64,000 nt of DNA, taken from NCBI RefSeq assembly GCF_901764995.1, contig NZ_CABFKI010000006.1, forward strand, positions 62,001-126,000. Direction: 5' to 3'. The position numbers and the translations under genes are program-made. The notes below the pieces were generated by a model. That model saw only the letters and a program-made list of their open reading frames with translations, was not told the DNA's origin and did no database searches. Positions 20,729-29,973 of this stretch are shown piece after piece. Each line of letters begins with the position of its first letter. Position 1 is the first letter of the stretch. This DNA comes from Actinobacillus porcinus (lineage in GTDB: Bacteria; Pseudomonadota; Gammaproteobacteria; Enterobacterales; Pasteurellaceae).

Positions 20729-20850
20729 TGACAAAGTGCATCTTTGAGAAATGACCTGGCACGAGCCGTGCCAGGTTCATTAAGCCCAGTCCCGCTGGGG
20801 CGGAAAGAAAGAGCCGCAAAGTGGCTCGGATCAGCTCATATAGGGTTTAT
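20729..20850 (+). repeat. Structured repeat element, family A copy 2
   Basis: Starts about CTGACAAAGTGCATCTTTGAG. Hairpin 1 is CCTGGCAC/GTGCCAGG with loop GAGCC (20755-20775); relative to copy 1 both arms have changed (A to G, T to C), keeping the pair. Hairpins 2 and 3 are kept with one mismatch and wobbles. Hairpin 4 has lost its left arm (AGCTCATATAGGGT remains). It lies between the FKBP gene and the yheO-like start. Confidence 0.8.
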
Positions 20851-20892
20851 CATTCTACAACCTTAGCAGAACCAACCATTGAGAGTTTTTTC

Positions 20893-21555
20893 ATGTTTAA
20901 TGACCAGCGTCCTTTTACGGATGAAGATCGTACGATCATTAATTCTTATCGCGCGGTAGTAGATGGCGTTAGTGCATTGATTGGTAGCCATTGCGAAATT
21001 GTTTTACATTCCTTAGAAAATCTAGAACATTCAGCCATTTATATCGCCAATGGACACAATACTAATCGCCAAGAAGGGTCGCCGATTACTGATCGTGCGT
21101 TACAATCTTTACACAATATGAAAACAGATAGCGTTTCAAAGCCTTATTTCACACGGGCTAAAAGTAACGGATTAATGAAATCTGTGACCATTGCGATTCG
21201 TAATAGTAATCAACGAATTATTGGCTTGCTTTGTATTAATATTAATCTTGAAGTGCCTGTTTCTCAATTTATTCAAGCATTGATGCCAACCAATGACAAC
21301 AATGAAACCTCTATTGTTAACTTTGCCAGCTCAGTGGAAGATTTGGTGATCCAAACGATGGAGCAGACGATTGAAGAAATCACTGCAGATCGTCATGTCG
21401 CCAACAATAATAAGAATCGTCAAATTGTTATGTCGTTATTTGAAAAAGGTATTTTTGATATTAAGGATGCGATTAATTTAGTGGCTGAACGCCTAGATAT
21501 TTCGCGCCACACCGTCTACCTTTATATCCGCCAAATTAAACAGGAACAAGAATAA
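20893..21555 (+). CDS. YheO-like PAS/HTH transcriptional regulator
   Basis: 220 residues from the ATG at 20893; the frame is open to 20821, but that part lies in the repeat element and lacks a ribosome-binding site. The N-terminal YheO-type PAS-like domain (about 15-130, including LLCININLEV) is followed by a C-terminal helix-turn-helix (about 175-217: IKDAINLVAERLDISRHTVY). It heads tusDCB with a one-base overlap (TAATG), the same order as yheO-tusDCB in E. coli. The ligand and targets are unknown. Confidence 0.88.
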   Translation: MFNDQRPFTDEDRTIINSYRAVVDGVSALIGSHCEIVLHSLENLEHSAIYIANGHNTNRQEGSPITDRALQSLHNMKTDSVSKPYFTRAKSNGLMKSVTIAIRNSNQRIIGLLCININLEVPVSQFIQALMPTNDNNETSIVNFASSVEDLVIQTMEQTIEEITADRHVANNNKNRQIVMSLFEKGIFDIKDAINLVAERLDISRHTVYLYIRQIKQEQE

Positions 21556-21935
21556 TGCGCTATGTTATTGCTATCAAGCAACCTGTTTATGGCTCACAAG
21601 GGGCGTTTGCTGCATATCAATTTGCTACAGAAGTGATTGCTCAAGGTCATGAAATTTGCCAAATTTTCTTTTTCCAAGACGGCGTGAGCAATGGAAACAA
21701 ATTTGTTTATCCTGCCAATGATGAATTCAATTTAGTGAAAGCATGGCAAACTTTGAGTCAGCAATATAATGTGCCTTTGAATCTTTGTGTTGCCGCCGGC
21801 CAACGCCGTGGTATCGTGGATAAATCCACCGCACTTTCGCCTAACGATAGCAATCTTGCTGATGGCTTTGTGATAGCAGGTTTAGGTGAATTTATTACAG
21901 CAACTTTACAAGCAGATCGGGTGGTAACGCTATGA
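21555..21935 (+). CDS. tusD: Sulfurtransferase TusD
   Basis: 126-residue DsrE-fold subunit of the TusBCD complex, which takes persulfide sulfur from TusA and passes it to TusE and MnmA for tRNA 2-thiouridine. The active cysteine is C78 (LNLCVAAGQRRGI), the same position as in E. coli. It overlaps the upstream regulator and the downstream tusC by a few bases. A USS is inside the gene. Confidence 0.95.
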   Translation: MRYVIAIKQPVYGSQGAFAAYQFATEVIAQGHEICQIFFFQDGVSNGNKFVYPANDEFNLVKAWQTLSQQYNVPLNLCVAAGQRRGIVDKSTALSPNDSNLADGFVIAGLGEFITATLQADRVVTL

Positions 21936-22294
21936 CTAAACTCGCCTTTGTATTTCGTACACCGCCTTATGGCAGTTCATCGAGCCGTGAAGGGTTGGAT
22001 ACACTGTTGGCCGCTACGGCATTTTGTAACGAAGAGGATATTTCCGTGTTCTTTATTGAAGACGGCGTATTCAATTTACTTGCTCACCAACAGCCTGAAA
22101 AAATCCACCAGAAAGATTTTATTCGTACATTTAAATTGCTCGAATTAAATGAGATCGAGCAACGTTATCTTTGCGAAGAAAGTGTTGTGGAAAGAGATTT
22201 AGCGGACAAAGAAATTATTCTGCCTTGCCATCTCTTGAAACGTGCCGACATTATAGAAAAACTACAAAGTGCGGATAAAATTTTCACATTTTAG
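21932..22294 (+). CDS. tusC: Sulfurtransferase complex subunit TusC
   Basis: 120-residue DsrF-like subunit beginning KLAFVFRTPPYGSSSSREGLD, the standard TusC N-terminus, followed by FFIEDGVFNL. It has no essential cysteine in the family and serves structurally in the TusBCD heterohexamer. The start overlaps the tusD stop by four bases. Confidence 0.94.
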   Translation: MTKLAFVFRTPPYGSSSSREGLDTLLAATAFCNEEDISVFFIEDGVFNLLAHQQPEKIHQKDFIRTFKLLELNEIEQRYLCEESVVERDLADKEIILPCHLLKRADIIEKLQSADKIFTF

Positions 22295-22303
22295 GAAATC
22301 ATT

Positions 22304-22582
22304 ATGCTCTATACCTTTTCTCAAGCCTGTTATGATAAAAATGAACTACAGCGCTATTTCCGGTACATGACTGAAAATGATGCGGTTGTATTGTGGCAAA
22401 ACGGTGTTTTTCTCGCGATTAAAGAAAGCGCATTATTAGCACAAAGCAAGGCACCAATCTATGTCCTAGAGACTGATGCCCAAGCCCGCGGCTTAACGGA
22501 AAATATTAATACAGATTGGCTCATCTCAGTGCGTGACTTAGTGGATCTTACCAATGAAATTGCGCCACAATTTGCCCTTTAA
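22304..22582 (+). CDS. tusB: Sulfurtransferase complex subunit TusB
   Basis: 92-residue DsrH-like subunit: MLYTFSQACYD, then VLWQNGVFLAI and a C-terminal LTENINTDWLISVRDLVDLT. Last gene of the operon. Its stop codon overlaps the stop of the convergent yhiN-like gene by four bases, leaving no room for a terminator between them. Confidence 0.93.
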   Translation: MLYTFSQACYDKNELQRYFRYMTENDAVVLWQNGVFLAIKESALLAQSKAPIYVLETDAQARGLTENINTDWLISVRDLVDLTNEIAPQFAL

Positions 22583-23790
22583 GCCGGAATAATATTTTCT
22601 GCGCAAGCATAGGCGGAACTCCAAGCCCATTGGAAATTAAATCCGCCTAGCCAGCCGGTCACATCTAACACTTCGCCAATAAAATACAGCCCTTTGACTT
22701 TTTGACATTCCATGGTTTTTGATGAAATTTCATGGGTATCTACACCGCCTAACGTCACTTCAGCGGTACGATAACCTTCTGTGCCATTGGGCAAAAATGC
22801 CCAACAATGCACCAACTGCTCAAGGGATTGTAAATCGGTTTTGCTTAATTGTGCTAGGGCTTTATTGGGGATACTTAACCAATTTTGTTCAATCCAAAGT
22901 TCTACTAATCGCTTAGGCAAAAATTGCATTAATGCGTTTTTTAACTGCATATTAGGCGAAGATTGACGAAGTTCTGTTAAAAGCACCGAAATGTTTTCTG
23001 ATGGCAATAAATTAATTTTTACTTCATCATTGGGTTGCCAATAACTTGAAATCTGCAATATTGCCGGCCCAGACAAACCACGGTGCGTAAACAGCATATT
23101 TTCGCGGAATGTGGTCTGTTTGATATGGACTTCAACTGGCAAAGACACGCCCGAAAGTGCGGTTAAAAATTTATCTGTTTCACGATAGGTAAAAGGCACC
23201 AATGCCGCTCGGGGCGGGATGACATTAATCCCAAATTGTTCTGCGACTTTATAACCAAAAGCTGAAGCACCCAGCGCAGGCATAGACAAGCCCCCTGTGG
23301 CAATGATTAGGTGATAACAATACCAATCTGTGCCATTCGTTCGAATTTTAAACCGCACTTTAGCATCATTTTCCACTCGTTCAACATGCTCTACAGTTTG
23401 GCGTAATTGGATATCGACACCGCCTTTTTGACATTCCTGTTCAAGCAAATCCACAATATCTTGCGCTGAGTTATCGCAAAATAACTGCCCCGAATTGCCC
23501 TTTTCATGATAAGCAATGCCATAGGAACACACCAATCCAATAAAATCCCAATGGGTATAACGAGCCAAGGCAGATTTTACGAAATGTGGGTTTTGCGACA
23601 AATAACAGCTCGGCTTTACATCCATATTGGTAAAATTACAAAATCCACCACCGGACATTAAAATCTTACGTCCAATTTTTTTACCGCTATCAAAAACAGT
23701 GACCTGTTTGCCGGATTGCCCAAGTTGCGCCGCACAAAATAACCCCGCTGCCCCGGCACCGATAATGATAGTTTCACTGTAATTCTTCAT
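22579..23790 (-). CDS. YhiN/HI0933-family FAD-dependent flavoprotein
   Basis: 403 residues. The N-terminal dinucleotide-binding motif IIGAGAAGLFCAAQLGQSGK is followed by KKIGRKILMSGGGFCNFTN, the hallmark of the HI0933 family, and a C-terminal FIGEVLDVTGWLGGFNFQWAWSSAYA segment binds FAD. The physiological substrate is not known; some relatives are called aminoacetone oxidases. Its start overlaps the end of the nrfFG-like gene by 17 bases, so it may be co-transcribed as the last gene of that unit. Confidence 0.9.
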   Translation of the reverse strand: MKNYSETIIIGAGAAGLFCAAQLGQSGKQVTVFDSGKKIGRKILMSGGGFCNFTNMDVKPSCYLSQNPHFVKSALARYTHWDFIGLVCSYGIAYHEKGNSGQLFCDNSAQDIVDLLEQECQKGGVDIQLRQTVEHVERVENDAKVRFKIRTNGTDWYCYHLIIATGGLSMPALGASAFGYKVAEQFGINVIPPRAALVPFTYRETDKFLTALSGVSLPVEVHIKQTTFRENMLFTHRGLSGPAILQISSYWQPNDEVKINLLPSENISVLLTELRQSSPNMQLKNALMQFLPKRLVELWIEQNWLSIPNKALAQLSKTDLQSLEQLVHCWAFLPNGTEGYRTAEVTLGGVDTHEISSKTMECQKVKGLYFIGEVLDVTGWLGGFNFQWAWSSAYACAENIIPA

Positions 23791-24880
23791 GTGTTTTCTT
23801 TGCTCTCAATAAATTTTCCGCCATTCTCATGCTCTCAATAATTTGACGGCGATCGACTTCTGAACGCTCACTATCCAGTAATTTTTGCCAATATTTCAAT
23901 GCATTGGCATAGTCTGTATGTAAAAAGGCATCTGAAGCCAATAAAGATAAACTGGCTGTTTCATTCTCATCTTGCGTCAAAGCAATTTGGATTAATTGTT
24001 GAACCCTTGGCGTAATGCGTTGGCCTGCTTGATAATAAAGTGCGGTAGCTGCCAAGCCTAAAATAGCAGGTTGACTCCCCATAATTTTTTCTGCATTGCC
24101 ATAAGCGGTTAAAGCATTTTCAAATTCATTGCTGAGTACATAAGCCTGTCCTAATTCAATCCAAGCTTGCGCATTATTGGGCTCCTTGCGTAATTTATTT
24201 TGAATATCAATAATATAGTCATCATTACGCGCGTGCGCTGTCGCCGTTTGTATTTGCTGTTGTTTTTCAGCAAAGGCTTGTTCACCTTCTTTTACCACGT
24301 CAAAACGATTAAGGGAAAAATAATACAGTAACGGTAGCAGCATTAATAGAATCCACATTCCCCACACAAAAACACGTACATGTTTAACCGCACTTTGTTG
24401 ATTAACTTGATCTGGTTTAACTTCATTGGGTAAAAATGTAGCCGTGTTTTCTAAATCCCATAGGGCAGTTTCTGTCGCAGTGGCAACTGATCGCCCTTTA
24501 GGTTTTGCCCCATAACGCCATACAATTATTAACGCCACAATCAATAGCAAAAAAGGCAAACCCCAGAGCAATGCGGTGCGCCATTGAAAAGGTGGTTTGT
24601 AAAGAACAAAATGACCAAAACGAGCGGTCATCACATCAATAATCTGCTCATCGGTTTTGCCTTCGTCAATCATTTTGTACACTTCCATACGTAAGTCATA
24701 AGCAATAGGCGAATTGGATTCGACTAAATTTTGATTTTGACATTGTGGGCAACGTAAGGATTTTGCTAATTCAACGGCACGAATACGATCTTCTGTACGT
24801 TTAAATGGGAATGTATCTACCATCTCTCCATAAGCGGAAAGACTGAAAATCAAACACAAGAAACCTAACCATTTTTTCAT
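23774..24880 (-). CDS. nrfG: Cytochrome c maturation protein, NrfF-NrfG (CcmH-type) fusion
   Basis: 368 residues. A signal peptide (1-18) is followed by a CcmL/NrfF thiol-oxidoreductase domain with RCPQCQNQ (C44, C47) that reduces apocytochrome cysteines. Then come a membrane helix (about 104-124), a linker with a second helix (about 171-188), and a TPR domain (about 220-365, NAQAWIELGQAYVLSNEFENAL) that binds apocytochrome c. In E. coli nrfF and nrfG are separate genes and CcmH is the fused counterpart. With nrfE and nrfA nearby, attachment of the CXXCK heme of NrfA is the likely job. It overlaps the DsbE-type gene by four bases. Confidence 0.88.
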   Translation of the reverse strand: MKKWLGFLCLIFSLSAYGEMVDTFPFKRTEDRIRAVELAKSLRCPQCQNQNLVESNSPIAYDLRMEVYKMIDEGKTDEQIIDVMTARFGHFVLYKPPFQWRTALLWGLPFLLLIVALIIVWRYGAKPKGRSVATATETALWDLENTATFLPNEVKPDQVNQQSAVKHVRVFVWGMWILLMLLPLLYYFSLNRFDVVKEGEQAFAEKQQQIQTATAHARNDDYIIDIQNKLRKEPNNAQAWIELGQAYVLSNEFENALTAYGNAEKIMGSQPAILGLAATALYYQAGQRITPRVQQLIQIALTQDENETASLSLLASDAFLHTDYANALKYWQKLLDSERSEVDRRQIIESMRMAENLLRAKKTHEELQ

Positions 24881-25407
24881 TTTAATTTTTCCAATTCAGG
24901 CAAAAGAATATTTAACATCGCATTTCGATCAAATGCTCCTGAATAACGGTAACGGATCACGCCATATTGATCGACAATGTAAGTTTCAGGCGCGCCATCA
25001 ACACCGAGCTGCATGGCAAGTTTTCCGTGGCTATCATCAATATTAAACAAAAATGGGTTTCCTGAATGTTGTAAATAGGCTAACGCATTTGTTTTTTTAT
25101 CGCGATAGTTCAGCCCAATAATTGTAACACCCTGCGCAGCAAGCTCTTTTAATAAGAGATGTTCTTGTTTGCAATAATAACACCAACTTCCCCATACATT
25201 GATTAAAAAGGCTTTTTTAGGAAAATCTTTATTACTCCGAATAATGTTGTTATCTTGCAAATCGGCTTGGAAAAATTCTGGCACAGGTTTATCAATTAAC
25301 GCAGAAGCAATTTTTTTCGGATCTTGCTGCAATCCCATAAATAACAGGCTACAAATTCCCAAAATAAGCATTAGTGGTAAAAATAATAAGAGTTTTTTCT
25401 TCATCAT
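24877..25407 (-). CDS. DsbE/CcmG-type thiol:disulfide oxidoreductase (NrfX-like)
   Basis: 176-residue membrane-anchored thioredoxin-fold protein. One N-terminal helix (about 6-25) is followed by a thioredoxin domain with active site W-C76-Y-Y-C79 (VWGSWCYYCKQEH) and the GAPETYIVDQYG loop with cis-proline, characteristic of CcmG/DsbE. It keeps the heme-binding cysteines of apocytochromes reduced. It is upstream of the NrfF-NrfG fusion and separated from nrfE by the tRNA-Thr gene on the other strand. Confidence 0.9.
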   Translation of the reverse strand: MMKKKLLLFLPLMLILGICSLLFMGLQQDPKKIASALIDKPVPEFFQADLQDNNIIRSNKDFPKKAFLINVWGSWCYYCKQEHLLLKELAAQGVTIIGLNYRDKKTNALAYLQHSGNPFLFNIDDSHGKLAMQLGVDGAPETYIVDQYGVIRYRYSGAFDRNAMLNILLPELEKLK

Positions 25408-25429
25408 TTAAAATTTCTTCAAAAAAAAG

Positions 25430-25457
25430 TTGCAAGACATAAAAAAATTCATATAAT
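25430..25457 (+). promoter_or_regulatory. Promoter of tRNA-Thr
   Basis: TTGCAA (25430-25435) and a perfect TATAAT (25452-25457) are spaced by 16 bp and lie 18 bp before the tRNA. The promoter faces away from the dsbE-type gene start. Confidence 0.75.
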
Positions 25458-25475
25458 AGCGGCACTTTCTTCAGT

Positions 25476-25551
<76 letters not shown>

Positions 25552-25585
25552 CTTCTTTCTCAAATTCCTCTTATCTTTCATTTAC

Positions 25586-27526
25586 TTAATTTCTCTCTTT
25601 TTCATTTTTATTTTTTCGTCCCAAAACAGCAAGCATTGCGCCTATTGCCATTAAGATGCCTCCAAACCACAACCACCCTACAAAAGGTTTGTAATGTAAT
25701 CGAAAAGTAAATTCCCCTGGAATACCGCTTTCTTTGGTTAATTTATCGCCCATAACAATGTAAATGTCCCCGAAGAGCCCCCAGTTAATCCCGACTTCTG
25801 ACATATTCATGGTACGAACATCGTAATAACGGCGTTCAGGAAAAAGTGCGGTATATTTTTGGCCATTTTTTGTTATCTCAAAATGGGCTTTTTCACTGGT
25901 ATAATTGGCACCAATTTCATTACTAAAGCCTAAGTAATGGACGTCGTAGCCATTTAAGCTTTGATGTTGATTTGGGGCTAAACGAACACCTATTTCTGAG
26001 CCGAAATAACTCGACATTACCGCGCCGATCACTGTAATTGCCACGCCACAATGAGCAAAAATCATCCCTAATTTTCGGCGATTTATCGCCATCCAATTTT
26101 GCCAAAGGGTGGCGATTAATAGCCAAATAGCCAAACTTAACAGTAAAAATGCGATCCAATGAAATTTTAACGTTGGTTCTTGCCCCATGGTGTCATCGAT
26201 TAATCCATAGGCAATCAGGATAGCGGGCAACAATAAGGCAAGATATTTTTGCCATAAAGTGCGGTTGGTATTTTGCCATTTTGTCGCTAATACCCACACC
26301 ATTGCCACCAACATCAGCACAATAAGCGGTACGAAAATACTATTGAAATAAGGGGCACCAACAGAAATTGAGCCCCAGCCCATCGCGGTAAAAAACATGG
26401 GATAGAAAGTACCAAGGAAAACACTCACTGTTGCCACTGCCCATAAAATATTCGCCGTTAATATCAACACGTCTTTAGAAAATAATGAAAATTTCACCGC
26501 GCTTTTTGGCAAGTTGGCTTGTAAATTGGTTTTGAAGGCAAATAATGTGAGCGAGCCTACGGTTAACAAAAAGAATAAGGCTAATAATGCCGTACCGCGT
26601 TCACCATCTACTGCGAAAGCATGCACGGAAGTGAGTACACCCGAGCGCACAATAAAGGTGCCGAGCAAACTGAAGGCAAAGGCCAACAGCGAGAGCAAAA
26701 TGCTCCAATAACTAAAAATACCGCGTTGTTCCGTTGCTATTAAGCTATGCAATAAGCCCAAACCTAACAGCCAAGGCATTAAAGACGCATTTTCTACAGG
26801 ATCCCAAAACCACCAGCCGCCCCAGCCTAATTCGTAATAAGCCCACCATGCACCAAGTACAATGCCAAGGGTGAGAAATAACCAAGAGACCAACACCCAA
26901 GGGCGCATCCAACGTGCAATCAGTGCGTTAAATTGTCCAGTAAGCAAGGCGGAAATTGTTAAGGCAAAGTTCACCGCAAACCCGACATAGCCTAAATAGA
27001 GTAATGGCGGATGAAAAATCAACCCAATATCTTGTAACATGGGATTGAGATCGCGACCTTCCGGTGGTACAGGAAATTGGCGGATAAAGGGATTAGAAAA
27101 ATAAAGAATAAAAAGACAAAAACCAAGGCAAATTAAGCCAAGAATCGCCAGGGTTCTCGCTGCAATAATGGGATTGATTTTACGGCTAAAATAAGCAAAT
27201 AGGCTCACCCAAACACTTAAGGAAAAAAGCCAAAACAACATAGAGCCTTCGTGTCCGCCCCAAGTTGCAGCAATCTTGAAGAACATTGGAAGTTGGGAAT
27301 TAGAATGGGCTGCAACATAGTCTAAAGAAAAATCATCTACCGCAAAGCTATAAGCAAGCATACCGATAGAAAGACTGGTAAAAAGCGTAAAACAATAGCT
27401 TAAATGCCACGAAGTGCGGATTAAATTCTCGGTATTTTTGGCTATGCCGATATGGGGAATAACGGCAAGAAAAACACAAGAAAGTGTGGCGATTAGCAGT
27501 GCAATAAATCCAAGTTCAGGCAGCAT
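25586..27526 (-). CDS. nrfE: Cytochrome c heme lyase subunit NrfE/CcmF
   Basis: 646-residue integral membrane protein with about fifteen helices. The tryptophan-rich heme-handling motif (WGGWWFWDPVENASLMPWL, about residues 235-255), a second conserved PPLLYLGYVG and a large periplasmic domain near the C-terminus mark it as CcmF/NrfE. Together with NrfF/G it forms the lyase that attaches heme to NrfA. The nrf neighbourhood favours the dedicated NrfE role over the general CcmF, but sequence alone does not separate them. A terminator lies between nrfD and this gene. Confidence 0.9.
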   Translation of the reverse strand: MLPELGFIALLIATLSCVFLAVIPHIGIAKNTENLIRTSWHLSYCFTLFTSLSIGMLAYSFAVDDFSLDYVAAHSNSQLPMFFKIAATWGGHEGSMLFWLFSLSVWVSLFAYFSRKINPIIAARTLAILGLICLGFCLFILYFSNPFIRQFPVPPEGRDLNPMLQDIGLIFHPPLLYLGYVGFAVNFALTISALLTGQFNALIARWMRPWVLVSWLFLTLGIVLGAWWAYYELGWGGWWFWDPVENASLMPWLLGLGLLHSLIATEQRGIFSYWSILLSLLAFAFSLLGTFIVRSGVLTSVHAFAVDGERGTALLALFFLLTVGSLTLFAFKTNLQANLPKSAVKFSLFSKDVLILTANILWAVATVSVFLGTFYPMFFTAMGWGSISVGAPYFNSIFVPLIVLMLVAMVWVLATKWQNTNRTLWQKYLALLLPAILIAYGLIDDTMGQEPTLKFHWIAFLLLSLAIWLLIATLWQNWMAINRRKLGMIFAHCGVAITVIGAVMSSYFGSEIGVRLAPNQHQSLNGYDVHYLGFSNEIGANYTSEKAHFEITKNGQKYTALFPERRYYDVRTMNMSEVGINWGLFGDIYIVMGDKLTKESGIPGEFTFRLHYKPFVGWLWFGGILMAIGAMLAVLGRKNKNEKERN

Positions 27527-27563
27527 TTTATTCGTTTATTCTTAATTTCAAGGGGATATTTAA

Positions 27564-27590
27564 ATTAAAAGGGCGTTAAAAACGCCCCTG
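27564..27590 (-). terminator. nrfABCD terminator
   Basis: GGGCGTT (27571-27577) and AACGCCC (27581-27587) form a 7-bp stem; on the minus strand it is followed by TTTTAATTT. It lies 20 bp after the nrfD stop and before nrfE, so nrfE may have its own promoter or rely on read-through. Confidence 0.8.
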
Positions 27591-27609
27591 ATTTTATTCG
27601 ATAACTCAC

Positions 27610-28566
27610 TTATCCTGCAATGGTTAATTGCCCCGCGTACAAAATAAAATAACGTAAGCATAATACACCAATTAAGTCGAAAATTGAGACTAAAATGATG
27701 AATTTTGCGTTGTATTTTAATTTCTCACCGGCAAATAAGTTTGCCACTAATGGGATTAAGATACCGATGAACATGACCCCAATCCAGAATACCGCTCCCC
27801 AGAAACCGGATAAAGCGTTATATAAGGCTTGTACTTTTGAGGCATCACCAAAGTATAATCCCACAAAGAAACAGACAATCAAACCTAATTCAGTGACCAT
27901 AATCGGTACTTCAAATTTATGAATGAAATGAACTTCGTGGCTATCTCCTTTTAATTTCCCTGCAATTAAGATACAAAGGAAAGTAGCGGCAATACCTGAT
28001 GATGTCCCTGATGCTAAGAATAACGCAGGTAAAACAGGGTTATTCAGCATTGGGTAGCTGATTAATGCCGAAAGTAAGAAGCCTGTGTATGCGCCTAACA
28101 CCGCAGCGAGCACAAACAAGATGACTTCAGCAAAATTAAATAGCCCTTCAATTTTGGTAATGATATGAGTCACAAATTGTAATTTAGGTGCGAAGCGTTT
28201 AATCAGTGCATCTAATTCATTTTTAAAGATAACCGCCGCCCAAATGACCATAAACAGCATATACACTTGGAATAGCATTACCCCCATAGACATCACGGAA
28301 TTAAATTGATAATTAAACATCAATTTCCAGAATGTCCAAGGACGTGCCAAGTGGAAGATTAATAGGGTTAACCCGACCAAAGTCGGTACGGTACCTAAAA
28401 ATAATGCACTGCGGATAATCCAGTTTTCGCTAGGCTTTTCAAGGCGATGACTACGGCGGTAAGCTACCGCTAATTGAACCGCACCTGATGAAATCCCTAA
28501 TAAAAAGAGATAAATGGCAATGGTGCTATCCCAGACAAGGTTGGGTGTATGAAAATATTCAGTCAT
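27610..28566 (-). CDS. nrfD: Nitrite reductase membrane subunit NrfD
   Basis: 318-residue polytopic quinol-oxidising subunit of the NrfD/PsrC family with eight predicted helices. It takes electrons from menaquinol and hands them to the iron-sulfur protein NrfC, then NrfB, then NrfA. The start overlaps the nrfC stop (TAATG). Last gene of nrfABCD before a terminator. Confidence 0.94.
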   Translation of the reverse strand: MTEYFHTPNLVWDSTIAIYLFLLGISSGAVQLAVAYRRSHRLEKPSENWIIRSALFLGTVPTLVGLTLLIFHLARPWTFWKLMFNYQFNSVMSMGVMLFQVYMLFMVIWAAVIFKNELDALIKRFAPKLQFVTHIITKIEGLFNFAEVILFVLAAVLGAYTGFLLSALISYPMLNNPVLPALFLASGTSSGIAATFLCILIAGKLKGDSHEVHFIHKFEVPIMVTELGLIVCFFVGLYFGDASKVQALYNALSGFWGAVFWIGVMFIGILIPLVANLFAGEKLKYNAKFIILVSIFDLIGVLCLRYFILYAGQLTIAG

Positions 28567-29246
28567 TATCTATGCTCCCCCTTGCCGGTTGGAATATGGT
28601 ATAAATTCGGTTCTGTTCCCAAATTTACTTTCGTACGATAAACAGGGTTCTCGCGCACTTTACGTGCCACTTGGCTGTTTCGGTCATTCATATCCCCAAA
28701 GGTTAATGCTTTTGTTGGACAAGCTTCAACGCAAGCAGGTTGTTTGCCATTTGCCAAATTGGTATCACGACAGAAATTACATTTATCCGCTGTTTTATGC
28801 ACAGGATGAATAAAGCGCACGCGATATGGGCAGACGGCAATACAATATTGGCAGCCCACACAAAGATCCTTATGTACATCCACAATCCCTGTTTCAGGAT
28901 CGATAAATGATGCGCCGGTCGGACAAACCTTCACACAAGGTGCATTAGTGCAATGCTGACAAGATTGGCGGAAAAATTCGTATTCTTGATTCGGAAATTC
29001 TCCGATAGGTTCACTACGGATAATTTCCAAACGAGAAACACCTTCCGGCACGTGGTTCGTTTCGCGACAAGCTTCCATGCAGGCTGTACAACCGATGCAG
29101 GCGGTTTCATCATGCACCATTGCATAGCGTTTTGCTTTAGCAGGCTGTTCGCTTTCACCTTGTGCCGTTAAACTAACTGTTGTTCCCGTTGTAAGGATTA
29201 ACGCTCCCATTCCGGAAACAAAGTTTCGGCGTGAGCAAGCTGTCAT
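28566..29246 (-). CDS. nrfC: Nitrite reductase iron-sulfur subunit NrfC
   Basis: 226-residue four-cluster ferredoxin-like protein exported by the Tat system: the N-terminus has SRRNFVSG followed by a hydrophobic segment. Cysteine groups for four [4Fe-4S] clusters are visible: CIGCTACMEAC, CQHCTNAPCVKVCP, CVGCQYCIAVCPYRV and CNFCRDTN with CVEACP. It transfers electrons from NrfD to NrfB. It overlaps nrfB by four bases (ATGA). Confidence 0.95.
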   Translation of the reverse strand: MTACSRRNFVSGMGALILTTGTTVSLTAQGESEQPAKAKRYAMVHDETACIGCTACMEACRETNHVPEGVSRLEIIRSEPIGEFPNQEYEFFRQSCQHCTNAPCVKVCPTGASFIDPETGIVDVHKDLCVGCQYCIAVCPYRVRFIHPVHKTADKCNFCRDTNLANGKQPACVEACPTKALTFGDMNDRNSQVARKVRENPVYRTKVNLGTEPNLYHIPTGKGEHR

Positions 29247-29887
29247 TTTTTATCCTTTTTTTCTGTTGTTGATTGTTGTTCACGAGCTTCTTTTTGTTTT
29301 TGCTGCTCGCCATGACAATCGACACAAAGTTTCACACGTTCTTTCGATTCAATACCTTTCATCGGTTCTTTTTCAGGGTGAACTTTATGGCAACTTGCGC
29401 AAGGTAATTTAATCGAATGGACATCGTGCGCCCAGAATTTTTCTTGTAATTTTTCAGGTTGGTGACAAGAGAAACAAACCTGATTTTGTTCTGCAGCACT
29501 GTATTTTATGGTTTGATCTTGATCCCATAAACCGTGGAAGCGCATCACATCTTTAACGCCTTTACGGTGATTTTCCGTAATATTGCCGTGACAGCTTACA
29601 CAAGTAATGGGTTTTCCTGTGGTTGGATTCAGTTTCTCTAAGTGAATACCGTGGAATTTGCCTGCGTGAAATTCGCCTTTGGCTTGAGCCTCACTTGACG
29701 CATCCAAGCTATGACATTTGGCACAGTACTCATTAGGATTGCGATCATTCTCTAATTCAGGTTCATAAACCTGCTGAGCGACTGCTGGCGTAGTGTTTGA
29801 GCTCGTTTCTGCTTGAGCAGAAGAGACCATGCATAACATCGCAGCAAGTAACGCAGAGAATTTTGTCAATTTCGTTAGTAAGTTCAT
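29243..29887 (-). CDS. nrfB: Pentaheme cytochrome c NrfB
   Basis: Periplasmic electron carrier to NrfA. A signal peptide ends SSAQA and the mature protein has exactly five CXXCH heme sites: CAKCH, CVSCH, CFSCH, CASCH and CVDCH. The tail is lysine- and glutamate-rich. Two ATGs exist two codons apart; I prefer 29887 because the AAGG ribosome-binding site lies seven bases before it and only one base before the upstream ATG (29893). An inverted pair of USS separates it from nrfA. Confidence 0.95.
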   Translation of the reverse strand: MNLLTKLTKFSALLAAMLCMVSSAQAETSSNTTPAVAQQVYEPELENDRNPNEYCAKCHSLDASSEAQAKGEFHAGKFHGIHLEKLNPTTGKPITCVSCHGNITENHRKGVKDVMRFHGLWDQDQTIKYSAAEQNQVCFSCHQPEKLQEKFWAHDVHSIKLPCASCHKVHPEKEPMKGIESKERVKLCVDCHGEQQKQKEAREQQSTTEKKDKK

Positions 29888-29913
29888 ATTCATACCTTAA
29901 TTCTTGCTTAAAA

Positions 29914-29962
29914 TTAACCGCACTTTACCTAGGAAAGATTGCGCAAATACGACAAAGTGCGG
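29914..29962. repeat. Inverted USS pair between nrfA and nrfB
   Basis: ACCGCACTT (about 29916) and AAGTGCGGT (about 29952) face each other across about 27 bases. It could form a hairpin in the nrf mRNA between the highly expressed nrfA and nrfB; no T-run makes it a clear terminator. Confidence 0.7.
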
Positions 29963-29973
29963 TCAAATTTTTA

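Noticed and set aside
20821..20892. Longer start of the YheO-like gene
   Set aside because: The extra 24 codons are encoded by the repeat element and lack a ribosome-binding site; the conserved N-terminus starts at 20893.
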